Source: Cavenderia fasciculata (lineage: Eukaryota > Evosea > Eumycetozoa > Acytosteliales > Cavenderiaceae). From it: DNA of 64,000 nt. Under the pieces are notes generated by a model, which saw only the letters and a list, made by a program, of their open reading frames with translations, made no database searches and was not told where the DNA came from. The position numbers and the translations under genes are program-made. Shown in pieces: positions 35,172 to 46,975 of this stretch. The stretch lies in NCBI RefSeq assembly GCF_000203815.1, contig NW_004457639.1, positions 1,855,466 to 1,919,465 of the forward strand, read 5' to 3'. Numbering within the stretch: position 1 is the first letter of the stretch; the number at the start of each line of letters is the position of its first letter.

Positions 35172-36816
35172 TTAAAAAATTTGTAATAGTAAACTTGTTG
35201 TTCCATCGGAATGGCAAGTCTTTGGACCAGGAATGGCAGAACGACAAAGAGGGCATGTTCTTTGAGAATCCAGCCACTGTGATATACATTCTTCGCAAAA
35301 TATATGATCACAACAGAGTACAATTGGTGAATCCATTGTTTCTTGGCAAATGGAACAAAGATCGCCTGCTGCCAACATCTGTGCAGAAGTTGCAATACGT
35401 CCATAAACTACCTCTCGGAGGATATAAGCCTTTGCTGTTTGGAACCATTGTTTACTCTTTTCGACGACAGATGTCAACTTGAATGTAAAATAAAGTCCTA
35501 CCATCAATGACCCAAATATACTCTCCCCTTCAGAATGCAATGAATTCAAATATTTGAACCAAATACCAATGGGAAGTAAAGTTCTGTAAAGGTGCGATGT
35601 AACTTCAATTACAGTGTACAACTGCGCTCTTCGTTTAAATGGTGGTCTTTGTCCAACCAACATAATACATATAGATTTTAATATCATTGTAATAAATCTA
35701 GCAATAAAATCTAAAGAAAGAAAAATGGTATGTAAATATGAGCAATCGTAGGATTCTTAAATATCATTTACTTACCATTTAAAATGGTAACCCAAAATGC
35801 ATTGTAAATATCGATATTGATTGTTGGTGATAATAGGATCAATACTTTCCATAATTCACTTGAAGAATAGAATAGGTAGGTCATCAATATATTACCAGAT
35901 AATAATAAAACCAACCAAAATAATACACCCAAATTTCTTTTATCCTATATATATATATGTAGGATTTTCAAACATGTTAGTACTTGTTGTGTCACAGAAT
36001 CACTTTATATGGATTATATACCTTTAGAGCTACTTGGGTTTTAAGAGTTTGATTGGATTGAATAAATATGATTTGTTGCCAAATAAAGACAAGAATAGAA
36101 TGTCGATGTTTATAGAGGAATACTATAAATAGTATAGTGATAAAAGGAAAGCTTTGTTCTAGCCATTTCATCAGTGAAGGTAGATCCAATCTAGTTGTGG
36201 TTGTGGTCGTAGTTGTGGTTGTTGGATTATTTGTTGTATTATTGTTTGGGTCGTTTACATTATTGGTTGAGTCGTCATCTACATTTGTTTGTCTGTTTTG
36301 ATGAAGATTATTTATATTGATTGCAATATCAGAGTTATCATCCATTGAAATATTATTATTATTATGATTGTTATTAAAATCAATATCAGTTGGTTGTTGG
36401 TTAAGTAAGTTTCTTCCACGATTACTTAAAAGTTGTCTTAAAGTTTGAATATTTACATTACTATTATTATTATTATTATTGCTATTATTATTGTTATTGC
36501 TATTGTTATTGTTTAACCCATTGTTATTATGAAATGAAGATATCAAAGAGTTTAATGAAGGAAATGAACCTCCAGAGGATGATGTTTGACTTCCAAATAG
36601 TGTTTGTAAGTTGTTTGTTATATTAGTTCCGACACTACTACTACTACTACTACTGTTGTTGTTGTTATTGTTGTTTATGTTGTCATTGTTTGATGATATA
36701 TCATTATTATTGATATGATTGTTTGGATTGATAGGATCAACTTCTGATGCTAAATTGTCATTGTTTATATCATTATCGTTTTCATTGTTCTGTGCTATTC
36801 TAATTGATACCTCCAT
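35172..36816 (-). CDS. RNFT1/2-like transmembrane RING E3 ligase
   Basis: Three exons: 36022-36816, 35776-35944 and 35172-35710, about 500 residues. The first ~225 residues are Asn/Ser/Thr-rich and low complexity. At least five hydrophobic segments follow, from FPFITILFIVFLYK onwards. A C3HC4 RING closes the protein: CSICQ, CDHIFCEEC and CPLCR. This order matches RNFT1 and RNFT2, ER-membrane ubiquitin ligases linked to ER-associated degradation. The short tail after the RING is not conserved. The 3' end is about 100 bp from the TRAPPC1 start, on the same strand. Confidence 0.87.
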
Positions 36817-36927
36817 TTCTCTCTTTGTACATTGTCATAATCTTTGTTAAACTACTGCAATTTGAAACAAAACAATAAAAAAAAAACCCCTATTTCCCAA
36901 ACATCAAATATTTTAATTTATTTTGAT

Positions 36928-38544
36928 TTATTCATTTCTTGAGTCTAAAACATCCAATACTTGTTTAAAAGATTGTTCACTATTCTTTAAAATATCATTT
37001 GCTTGTTTGAGGATTGGATCAACAAAAGCTTTGTCCTTGCAATCTTTGGCATTGATGAAAACGTTACGAGAAGCACCCCAGATACCAGCTTCAAGAGCCT
37101 TGGCACCTACTTCGAGGTCAGACTTTGAAGCAAAGTTTCCATACTTTGCCATTTCAATGAGATGGATCCAACATTTGTTAGAGACTTGCATCGTTTTAAG
37201 TGGTACCAACATGATTTGTCTGGTAGCTTGTTCGATTTTTTGTTGTTTGTTTTCCTTGGCACCAAGCGCAGCCATAAAGTCATTGAAAGCCTTTGTATCT
37301 TCGTCAATGAGTGGGATTAATTCACGCATAATCTCATCGAGTGGTTTGATGAGTTGACGCATCTTTCCATCAAGAGATTCAAACTTTCTCTTGCCATAGG
37401 TCATCCAACCAACCATTGCACCCAAACCAGCACCCAATGCAGCAATCAAAGCAGATGCACTACCACCACCTGGTGCGGCAGTACGTGATCCCAAGAGTTC
37501 TGTAAAGCCCTTTACAGTCATGTTGACGAGTGGTGCAGCTACAGAAGCATCTTCCTTGATCATATAGTCGATAATGTACTTTGATGGCTCGAAACGACTG
37601 CAAGAGCTCAAACCGAGACGCTCAATGGCAAGACGTACCTTTTGTTGTTCATCAATGATAAAGAGGTTCTCTTTTTCAATGTAATAGTCTGCAGCCTTGA
37701 GAATAGCATCCAATGGGAGCATTCCAACAATCTCTGAACCTGCAACAGCTAGGTTAAGAAGACTGGCCTCTTTTTTTACCTCTTCAAAGGCAGTATGAAT
37801 GGCAGTGATTGTGTAATCGTCCAAATTCATAGAGACTTGAGCCATGTTGAATTCTTCGACGTACCAACCGATTCCCTTGACAGCTGGGAGAGTTCCTGGT
37901 TCTTTTTCGCTACGACCTGCTTCACGAACGTTGAGTGCAATACGATGAGCTTGTTCTTTGGTACCAAGAATGTTGACATTGTAGGCAATCAAAAACTTTC
38001 TAGCACCGGTTACGGTGGCACCATAGGTTGGGACAAATGTGGCTGGTCCAAAGTCTGGCTTCCATTCTGGTTTTACAATCTTTTCAGAGAGACCTTCATA
38101 TTCACCTTCTCTGATTTGACGGAGTTGCTTGCGATATGGTTTTGATTGATCTGATGCATATTCGTAGAGATAGATTGGGATGGCTAATTCACTAGATACA
38201 CGTTCAGCGAATTTCTTGGAGCATTCAACACAGTCATCCATTGTTGCATTACGAATAGGCACAAATGGACATACATCAAGTGCTCCCATACGGGGATGTT
38301 CACCTTTGTGTTGTCTCATATCGATGAGTTTGTGTGCGACATGAGTGGCTGCAACAGCTGCATCAACTACTGCTTCTGGTGTACCAACAAATGTATACAC
38401 TGTTCTATTTGTTGATTTACCAGGATCAACATTCAATAGTGTACATCCTTGAACTGATGATATGGCTTTGCTAATTGCATCGATTACTGTTTGATCTCTA
38501 CCTTCTGAAAAGTTTGGTACACATTCAATTAATTTACTTGTCAT
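36928..38544 (-). CDS. ftcd: Formiminotransferase-cyclodeaminase (FTCD)
   Basis: A single exon of 538 residues, the length of animal FTCD. The N-terminal formiminotransferase domain begins LIECVPNFSEGRD. It contains the active-site region HKGEHPRMGALDVCPF. The C-terminal cyclodeaminase domain starts near residue 340, with GSRTAAPGGGSASA. The enzyme moves the formimino group from formiminoglutamate (histidine breakdown) to tetrahydrofolate, then forms methenyl-THF and ammonia. No intron, and codon use is GC-richer than in neighbours. Both domains look intact. Confidence 0.95.
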   Translation of the reverse strand: MTSKLIECVPNFSEGRDQTVIDAISKAISSVQGCTLLNVDPGKSTNRTVYTFVGTPEAVVDAAVAATHVAHKLIDMRQHKGEHPRMGALDVCPFVPIRNATMDDCVECSKKFAERVSSELAIPIYLYEYASDQSKPYRKQLRQIREGEYEGLSEKIVKPEWKPDFGPATFVPTYGATVTGARKFLIAYNVNILGTKEQAHRIALNVREAGRSEKEPGTLPAVKGIGWYVEEFNMAQVSMNLDDYTITAIHTAFEEVKKEASLLNLAVAGSEIVGMLPLDAILKAADYYIEKENLFIIDEQQKVRLAIERLGLSSCSRFEPSKYIIDYMIKEDASVAAPLVNMTVKGFTELLGSRTAAPGGGSASALIAALGAGLGAMVGWMTYGKRKFESLDGKMRQLIKPLDEIMRELIPLIDEDTKAFNDFMAALGAKENKQQKIEQATRQIMLVPLKTMQVSNKCWIHLIEMAKYGNFASKSDLEVGAKALEAGIWGASRNVFINAKDCKDKAFVDPILKQANDILKNSEQSFKQVLDVLDSRNE

Positions 38545-38692
38545 CTTCTTTTATCTCTCTCTTTAATTTAAAAAAGTTTTAGAATGAATGAGAAAAAAGT
38601 GAGGTTGCATGACTCATGGACCAGTTGAAACTTCAAAGGTTGGAAATTTGGGCTTTTAAAAATTAACAGGCGTATTAAGTGGATGAATAAGT

Positions 38693-41329
38693 TTATTTCT
38701 TCTTGTTATTCTTCTTTTTGTTATTCTTTTTGTTATTCTTGTTACCCTTGGCTTGAGCTGGTTGTGGTTGCTTTGGTTGGGTTGCTTCTTCACTCTTCTT
38801 TTCCTCTTCTTCATCAGATGATGACGATGATGATGAATCCTTATTTTCTTCGTCCTTCTTTTCTTCAGTTGATGGGGTTTCTTCTACTTTCTTTTCCTCA
38901 GTTGATGGGGTTTCTTCTACCTTCTTTTCTTCAGTTGATGGAGTCTCTTCTACGTTGGCGATACGATCAGCTTCTTCTTGGTCAGCCTTTTCCTTGGCGA
39001 TACGTTCAGCCTCTTCTTGGTCAGCCTTTTCCTTGGCGATACGTTCGGCTTCTTGAGCAGCGATACGATCAGCTTCTTCTTGGTCGGCCTTTTCCTTGGC
39101 AATACGATCAGCTTCTTCTTGGTCGGCCTTTTCCTTGGCGATACGATCAGCTTCTTCTTGATCAGCCTTTTCCTTGGCGATACGAGCGGCTTCTTGAGCA
39201 GCGATACGATCAGCTTCTTCTTGATCGGCCTTTTCCTTGGCGATACGTTCAGCCTCTTCTTGATCGGCCTTTTCCTTGGCGATACGATCAGCTTCTTCTT
39301 GATCAGCCTTTTCCTTGGCGATACGAGCGGCTTCTTCTTGATCGGCCTTTTCCTTGGCGATACGTTCGGCTTCTTGAGCAGCGATACGATCAGCTTCTTC
39401 TTGATCAGCCTTTTCCTTGGCGATACGATCAGCTTCTTCTTGATCGGCCTTTTCCTTGGCGATACGATCAGCTTCTTCTTGATCAGCCTTTTCCTTGGCA
39501 ATACGATCAGCTTCTTCTTGGTCAGCCTTTTCCTTGGCGATACGATCAGCTTCCTCTTGATCAGCCTTTTCCTTGGCGATACGATCAGCTTCTTCTTGAT
39601 CGGCCTTTTCCTTGGCGATACGAGAGGCTTCTTGAGCAGCGATACGATCAGCCTCTTCTTGATCAGCCTTTTCCTTGGCGATACGATCAGCTTCTTCTTG
39701 ATCAGCCTTTTCCTTGGCGATACGATCAGCTTCTTCTTGGTCGGCCTTTTCCTTGGCGATACGAGCGGTTTCTTGGGCAGCGATACGATCAGCTTCTTCT
39801 TGGTCGGCCTTTTCCTTGGCAATACGATCAGCTTCCTCTTGGTCAGCCTTTTCCTTGGCGATACGAGCGGTTTCTTGGGCAGCGATACGATCAGCTTCTT
39901 CTTGATCGGCCTTTTCCTTGGCGATACGGTCAGCTTCTTCTTGATCAGCCTTTTCCTTGGCGATACGATCAGCTTCCTCTTGGTCAGCCTTTTCCTTGGC
40001 AATACGAGCGGTTTCTTGGGCAGCGATACGATCAGCTTCTTCTTGATCGGACTTTTCCTTGGCGATACGAGCGGTTTCTTGAGCAGCGATACGGTCAGCT
40101 TCCTCTTGGTCGGCCTTTTCCTTGGCGATACGGTTAACTTCATCGATTGTGACTACTGGAGCCGATTCCTCCTTCTTTTCTTCAACTACTGGAGCTGATT
40201 CTTCTTTCTTTTCTTCAGCGACTACTGGAGCCGATTCCTCCTTCTTTTCCTCAACGACTACTACTGGAGCTGATTCCTCTTTCTTTTGTTCAGTAGAAAC
40301 CAAGATGGTGGTTGAAGTAGGATCTTCCTTGTTTTCTTCTTGTTGAACAACGACAACCTCGACAGCAGTTGGTGGGATGACAGCAGAGCTATTGAGTCTC
40401 TCCTTGATCCAACTCAAAATAAAAGCAATAACTTGGTCCTTATCTTTTTCATTGTGAACTTCGTGATACATATCTTCCCATAACTTGAGGGTCTTGTCTT
40501 GTGAAGCAACTCTATCAAAGAAAGTTTCAGATGCCTTTGGACAAGTAATCTTATCGTCAGCAGCATGAATGAGGAGGAGTGGAGCTTCAAATTGTGGGGC
40601 AAGAGTGATGAGTTGATCACACTTTTGTAGTAACCATTTACCCATACCAAGAGAGATCTTGTTGTGAACGTGTTCATCTTCCAAATAGGCCTTTACAACT
40701 TGTTCATCCTTTGAGATGTGACTTGCGTTGACACTGTTGGTGACAGTGGTAGTTGGCATAATCTTTCCAAAGAGATTACCAAAGAAGATCTTTGCAGAAG
40801 ATACCTTGGTAGCTGGTTTAATGAGTGGTGAAGTAACGATACAACCAGTTGGAGCTTGTTCCTTCTTTTTGAGAGTGTAGTGAAGAGCCAAACAACCACC
40901 AAAACTATGACCATAGATAAAATGTGGAAGGTTTGCCTCGGCATTTGATGCAATCAATGTAACATCCTTGAGTGACTGTTCCAATGATGGAGAATGACCT
41001 CTTGGACCAGATGAGGTACCATGACCTCTTTGATCGTATGCATTGACAGTGATACCTTCATCAGCAAATTTACTAAATACATGTTCATAACGACCTGAAT
41101 GTTCTCCAAGTCCATGAATAAATGTAACAGTTGCAATTGTATTTCCTTTAGCCTAAAAATATATTGATATAGATAGATAGATATATAGATAGATATATAT
41201 AAGTCATATGATGATGATGATGATGATGAATATATTCGGATAATAATAATAATAATATTTTACCTTCCATGTTCTTAAAACTAAAGATTCCTTATCGGAA
41301 GCCAATGAATTACTAACAGTAGATGTCAT
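38693..41329 (-). CDS. Monoacylglycerol lipase-like hydrolase with long 13-residue repeat tail
   Basis: Two exons, 41264-41329 and 38693-41152, about 841 residues. The first ~270 residues are an MGL-type hydrolase: FIHGLGEHSGRYE, then YDQRGHGTSSG, the nucleophile elbow GHSFGG, and the catalytic Asp/His region around HAADDKITCPK and MYHEVHNEKD. The tail begins with Glu/Lys-rich repeats of KKEESAPVV, continues as about 30 copies of a 13-residue unit IAKEKADQEEADR (with AAQE variants), then SSTEEKKVEE repeats and a Lys/Asn-rich end. The repeat is highly charged and heptad-poor, like a single-alpha-helix spacer. I infer a lipase tethered by a long rigid arm. Confidence 0.88.
38950..40140 (-). repeat. 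39-bp tandem repeat within the lipase gene
   Basis: About 30 head-to-tail 39-bp units, each encoding a 13-residue block, fill 1.2 kb. The units differ mostly at synonymous sites, and a shorter AAQE variant unit recurs. Because 39 is a multiple of 3, several other frames on both strands also stay open for 1 kb or more; these are not genes. Confidence 0.95.
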
Positions 41330-41576
41330 AACGTGCACAGCAAACGATACTAATACTACTACTATTACTACTAGTCTAAAAGTTCTATGAAATTAGTGCG
41401 GAGGCCAAGGCCACAAATTGGAGGAATTGAAGAGGCATCGGTTTTTTTGTAAAAAATAAAAAAAAAAATTCAAAAAAATCAAAAAAAAACGACAACATTC
41501 TGAGAATCTTTTTGTTCCAACGCTAATATTAATTATTTATTTAAAAAAGATTGTTTTGATATCTAGATATAAAAAA

Positions 41577-43698
41577 TTATTTTCCTAAAACTCTTAGGCC
41601 ACGTAAATCATCTAGGAATTGTTTACAATTGAGAATGTTGGTGCCACCTAAAACTACTTTACCAGATCCCTTGTTCATAGAGTTGAAAGTAAATACATTG
41701 TAACATTCTTCAAATGTGATACCTCCAACTACAAAAATAATAATATCTGTTGGTCTAAATAAATAAATAAATAAATAAAATAATCATCATATTAGTTTTG
41801 AAAAGTACTACTTTGAAAAAACTTGACTTACTTTTCTCTGGTAGTTTGAGGAGAAATAAATGGATAAGATTGAATTGATAATTTATCATTTTGAATGTGA
41901 TGCAAAATGTCGTGAATTAAAGGTTTGTGTTGAGTATAAATATTAGAGACACCATTTAGACCACGAGTGGCCATTTGTTTGACGAATCTAAAGAGATTCT
42001 TATTTTCAAAGAGATCACCTTCGCGCTTGTTGGCACCTGCATAATCATGCAAAGTAGAGATGAGTGAGATCTCATCATTGGAAAGACCAGACTTGGCCAA
42101 CAATTCCTTTAACTCCCAAATTCTACCATCCTCATAACGAAGACTGTATAATAGTACCAATACCAATTTATCTTGCAAGTTGTATTTACGATTCTCCAAT
42201 ACTTCAACCATTGTCGAATAGGCGGTGTTGTGTTCGTGATTGCATGCCAATTCTTGTTGAATCTCTGAAATATCCATCAAAAAGTCTTCACTAATTCTCT
42301 TGCTCAATTCCTCCATTAAACTAACATGTTTTGAAACAGTTGTACTAAACTTTTGGAAATTTGGATAATTTTCAATAAACTTTTTCATATCATCTAAAAA
42401 TAAAAGAGAATGTTAGAAAAAAAAAAAAATACCTTATCTTTCTTTATCTTCTTACCAATAGTTTGAATATTTGCATTTGTATGCATTTTTTCTTGGTATG
42501 TATCAACAAGGTTTTTAATGCTAGCACCAAGATCACCATAGTTTAGGTAAAGGTTATCTTTAAAGAATGCATCTTGTTCTGTTGATAAAATGACATCTTT
42601 GCTCTCCTTTTTTTGGCCTGGAGCAGTTGGAGTGTGATCTTTTTTGGTTGGATCAAATTTGGAACCTGTGAGATTGACGACATTATTATGAATTCCCAAC
42701 AATTCATGAACCATTGCTTGATAGGTCCATTGATGAAGCAAAGGTGTTACTGGGTCATCCTTTCTATCCAAAATCAACAACAATGATGATTGTTGTTTAA
42801 ATGTAAATAAATCTCTTTCTTTTAAAATTTTATCCTAAGATAAATGAATTATTATTAGTTATTTTGAACAAATGAAGATATGATTAAATGATTGATGATG
42901 ATGGATTACATTTAGAGTAGCAGCCAAAAATTTAGATGCTTCAGACTTTTCAGAGTATCGAATGGTTGGTTTTCTCTTTAGTGCCAATAAACTTGAAAAT
43001 ACACCTTCAACAATACGATTAATATCAGATTTCCATGCCAATGTATTCTTGGTCAAAGCACCATTGATATTCAAATTAAAACTGTCTTGATTAACTGCAT
43101 AAAAATCAGCATAGAATTCTTGTACTTCTTTTACTAGATCCTTGTCATCTGCCTTTGCAATTTCATCAATAAATCCACTACCTATAACATTTGAAAAGAC
43201 TAATAATAAAAGTATTAATATATTTGTTGTTGAATGATTGATTTAAATATTTGAGAGTCAATCATACATAGATGATAATCAGAGTATTTTGGGTTTCTTA
43301 ATTCATCTGCAATTTTAGAGACATTATGTTGTGTTGGTCTAACAAAGTAAACAGCTTTCATATGTGTCATCTTTTCTGCAGATCCACTATCTATCTTTTC
43401 AAACAAGAATACTTCTTTTTGAAGAATCTCTGATTGTGTATATACCATACTAACTATACCAGCCTAAAATGTTAGAATGAAATGTGAAAGATGTATGAAT
43501 GAATTTATATTTATAATGTTATGTTAATATATAGATATATAGATCGATCTAATGATAATCAAACAACAATATATAAACACATACAGTCTCTTGATCTAAT
43601 ACCAATACTTTCATACCATCAATCTTTTCCAACATCTTGTTGATGTATTCTCTGATGGCATGAATCACATTCATTTGATTTGATTGTGTTGTTGCCAT
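41577..43698 (-). CDS. vps45: Vps45, Sec1/Munc18-family SNARE regulator
   Basis: Six exons: 43585-43698, 43268-43463, 42910-43181, 42456-42834, 41832-42393 and 41577-41754, about 566 residues (human 570). Family features: KVLVLDQET near the start, [50 protein letters not shown], and the C-terminal [13 protein letters not shown]. Vps45 binds Tlg2/syntaxin-16-type SNAREs and controls fusion at the TGN and endosomes. All exon joins keep phase and the protein looks complete. The start follows a short TATA-rich stretch at 43700-43740. Confidence 0.95.
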
Positions 43699-43934
43699 TA
43701 TGTGTATATATATATATAATGTATAAAATATATATGATTTGTTAATTAAAAATGAACTTTGAACAATGAGAATCTTTTTTTTTTTCACTTTTTTTTTTTT
43801 TTATTCTTAATCATTTTTTTCCAATTACTAGTAATTATTATTAAATTTTCACAGTGTTTATTATTTGTATATTAACAAGAAGAGTAGAGTGTTTATTATC
43901 ATTATTTATTGAATTTAGTACTAAAAATTGCAAT

Positions 43935-45723
43935 TTAGAGACGATTCCAATATGACCATCCCCTAACAAAGTTGTAATCGGGAAAGTTTTCTACACTGCC
44001 GATTGCAGTTACTGCAGGAGAAACATCGACCAATAGCTCTCTAGCAACACGACGAACGTCAGAGACAGAGATTTCAGCGATACGGAGGTAGAGTTCAGCT
44101 GGAGTGATACGACGACCAAGAGTGAGGACTTGACGACCGATTGATTCGCAAATCTTTGAGGTTCCATCATATTGCATGAGTGAAGAGGCAATAAGACTTT
44201 GCTTTGCACGTTGTACTTCAGCATCGGTACAAGCGTTGGCAATACGTTGCCATTCCTTGAGCATTTCGCAAACAAGATCGTCAACACGACCTGGTTGAGC
44301 GACACCAAAGTTACCAAAGAGACCAGTGTCATTGTAGCAAGAGAAAAAGGTTGAATAGCTTTCAGCAAGACCTTCAGTGGCAACAACTTCACCGAGGTTG
44401 GATGAAACGTTACGACCAGCGGCGATAGAACGACTCCAGTTACCAATCATGGTTTGGATGAGTTCCAAAACAAAATAATCTGGACTGCTCCAAGAGAGAC
44501 CCTTTACAGCAACGGCAAAGTGGACCAATGGAATAGAGTCGTCACGAACACGCAATTCAGAACCAACAAATTCATTGGTGATTAATTGACGTGGTGCAGC
44601 ATCACCAGCCTTGATGGAACCAAACTTTTCCTTTACTTGTTGAACGAGTTGTTCGTGGTTGACGGCGCCAGATGCAGCAATAACCAAACGTTGACCAGTG
44701 TAATTGTCTTCCATAAACTTTTTAATATCATTACGGGTGATGCTGTTTATATTTTCGACTGGACCAAGAATGGTACGGCCCAATGGAGATCCTTGGAATG
44801 CAGTTGCATGCAATTGATCAAAAACTAATTCGTTTTCTTGAGATTGAATATATTGCATTTCACTGAGGATGGTATGACGTTCATCATCAATTAATTTTTG
44901 ACTATAAAAAAATAAACAAAAAAAAAAAAAAAAAAAGTGTAAGACCTATGAACATTTGAGAGTACTGCCTGCTGAATAAAAATAATATTATTTTACTTAC
45001 TCAAACTTTGAGTTTTGAAGAATATCAGAAAGGATATCTACGGCATTTGGGATATTCTCTTTGAGTACCTTCATATAGTAGGCACTGTGTTCACGAGAAG
45101 TAAAGGCATTGAGATTGCCACCCATATTTTCGACTTCAGTTTCGATAAAGTTTGGTGATGGACGCTTTTCAGTGCCCTTGAAGATCATATGTTCGAGGAA
45201 ATGAGCAACACCGTTGTTCTTTTCGTTTTCATAGACACTACCGCTGTCAACCCAAACACCAATACTGGCAGTCTCACCAAATGATTGTTCAGTGGCAACA
45301 CGGATACCATTTGGAAGTGTGGTAATCTTGGTTTCTGGGTTTTGGACCAAGAAATCTCTGTTGGCAAATAATTTAACTGCCTCTGATGAATAGCTACGTA
45401 CTCCCTATAAAATGTGTAAATATATGATAATGATAGAATGTGTTGTGTTAGAGTAGAAAAAAAAAAGGTTTTTTGTTGCAGAAAATGATGAATAGATATA
45501 GTGGTGACGATGATGGTGATGATGCATTGCATATCTCATTTAATCTATTATCATCACTAAATTATATATATATATATATATATATATCATCCCTTTGTTG
45601 TTGCTGTTGTTGATTTACTAGTGTTTATAGTCTATAGTGCACTGTAGCTATAGAAAAGTTTTCTCATTGTTGATTACATACCAATTTTTGGGTACAAGAC
45701 AACAACTTTGAGATATTTGACAT
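43935..45723 (-). CDS. mppB: Mitochondrial processing peptidase beta subunit
   Basis: Three exons: 45682-45723, 45001-45404 and 43935-44901, about 470 residues. The N-terminus is a short presequence-like stretch rich in Ser, Lys and Arg. The inverse zinc motif is H82-F-L-E85-H86, with the downstream distal Glu in EVENMGGNLNAF. Further signatures are FTSREHSAYY and the C-terminal VRGWSYWNRL. MPP removes targeting presequences in the matrix and may form part of complex III. The intact HxxEH supports the catalytic beta subunit rather than alpha or a core protein. Codon use is GC-rich in the large exon. Confidence 0.93.
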
Positions 45724-46065
45724 TGTGTTGTAAATATTATAAAATCACTACTCTCTAATTATAATTGATCTTATTGTAGGTTGAATTCTAATTCCTACCG
45801 CTGTTGTTGAATGTGGTGAGTAATTAATAATCTCTCTTCAAGAATGATCACCTCTCTTTGCCATCATCATATGATTTGGCCTGTATGGTCATTGTCGTCA
45901 AAAAAAAAGAAAAAAAAAAAAAAAACTCACCCCAGTTTGAGTGTAACGTTTTTATTACCCAAAGAGTGCAAGTTGTCACTTTTTCAAAGATATATTTGTT
46001 TTATTGAATAAATAGACAGATAATCAGATTAGACTTTAGTATGTGAGTATTAGAGGAGAGTATAA
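45724..46065. other. Intergenic region
   Basis: AT-rich spacer with an A run near 45900-45924. It presumably holds the promoter of the peptidase gene and the 3' UTR of the next gene. I see no ORF. Confidence 0.5.
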
Positions 46066-46404
46066 TTATTTGTCCTCGAGATCAAGCTCGAGAGTGCAAA
46101 TAATTTCGAGATTCTCGAATTGGTCCTCGATATATTCAATCATCTCGAGGTAGCTCTCATCGACATTGATGGGCTCGGTCACGGCAGCCAAGGTTGGAGT
46201 ACCTATGAAGGTTGCAGTGGCACATGGATTGCATGTGGCGTCACGGACCTGATCATACAGTTGGTGTAAAACATTGAACCTCTTGTTGACTAGATCCACC
46301 ATCCTTTGTACATATCGATGGTATTACAATGGTAGAAACTACTTACTTTGTATTGTTGTAAGTAGGGATTACGATCAATGATCCATCAGTATCGCCACAG
46401 GCCC
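46066..46404 (-). CDS. Hypothetical exons, possibly the 3' part of the F-box gene
   Basis: Two exons, 46347-46404 and 46066-46303, join in phase as AA|G. They encode about 98 residues, including TDGSLIVIPTYNN, NKRFNVLHQLYDQVRD, and an acidic end. Base composition is clearly GC-richer than the F-box part upstream (several CTCGAG/TCGAGA stretches). There is no ATG before the first exon. It could join the F-box frame through a GTTTAG donor at about 46468, which would keep phase, but that donor is not consensus. It may instead be the tail of another gene. Function unknown. Confidence 0.45.
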
Positions 46405-46429
46405 CTATATTGTATATTGTTATAATATA

Positions 46430-46825
46430 TTATTTAGTAAAGCAATTGTTAAAAATTAAATAATCTAAACTGCTGAGGTGTCTATAGATTATATATTTGC
46501 TGATATCATCCAATATGCTGTACTTATTGGAATAGTTTGGTATAGGGATTTTATTCATTTGATCAGGGATCATATGATTCAATGCAATCATCTTCCACAA
46601 TGAATTATTTCTACTACATCTATAGAGTAACCTAGATACTCTTGAATTGATAATATCAAATGGATTACACATTGATATGATATAAAGTATTAATTCAATG
46701 GGTTAATTTGTTAAAAGATCTTCATTATCATCATTGTCCACAAGTTGTTGTATATCACTATTGAGAATGTTGTTATTACTACTATTATTATTACTATTAT
46801 TACAGAGTACAGATTTTATATCCAT
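46430..46825 (-). pseudogene. F-box protein gene with an in-frame stop
   Basis: From the ATG at 46825 the frame runs through an Asn/Ser-rich leader for 40 codons, hits TAA at 46703-46705, and continues in the same frame as a good F-box: PIELILYIISMCNPF, then SRVSRLLYRCSRN and LWKMIALNHM. In most F-boxes the residue at the stop is Leu of the LP motif, so a single T-to-A change (TTA to TAA) would explain it. The frame then stops at 46430. It could be a recent pseudogene, use an ATG at 46672, need read-through, or hold a sequence error. Confidence 0.6.
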
Positions 46826-46975
46826 TTTCTCTCTTTCTCTCTCAATGTCTATCTATGATTTAAAATAAATGACATCATTACTACTACTTCTTATTATTAT
46901 TACTTTTATGATAATATTTATTGTTTGTTATTATCGATGATGCATGGTAGTGTGTTTAAGGAGATAGATAATATT

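Noticed and set aside
38683-40198. Long plus-strand ORFs (about 484 and 406 codons) and a second minus-strand frame of 397 codons
   Set aside because: They are frames of the 39-bp repeat inside the lipase gene and have no domain of their own.
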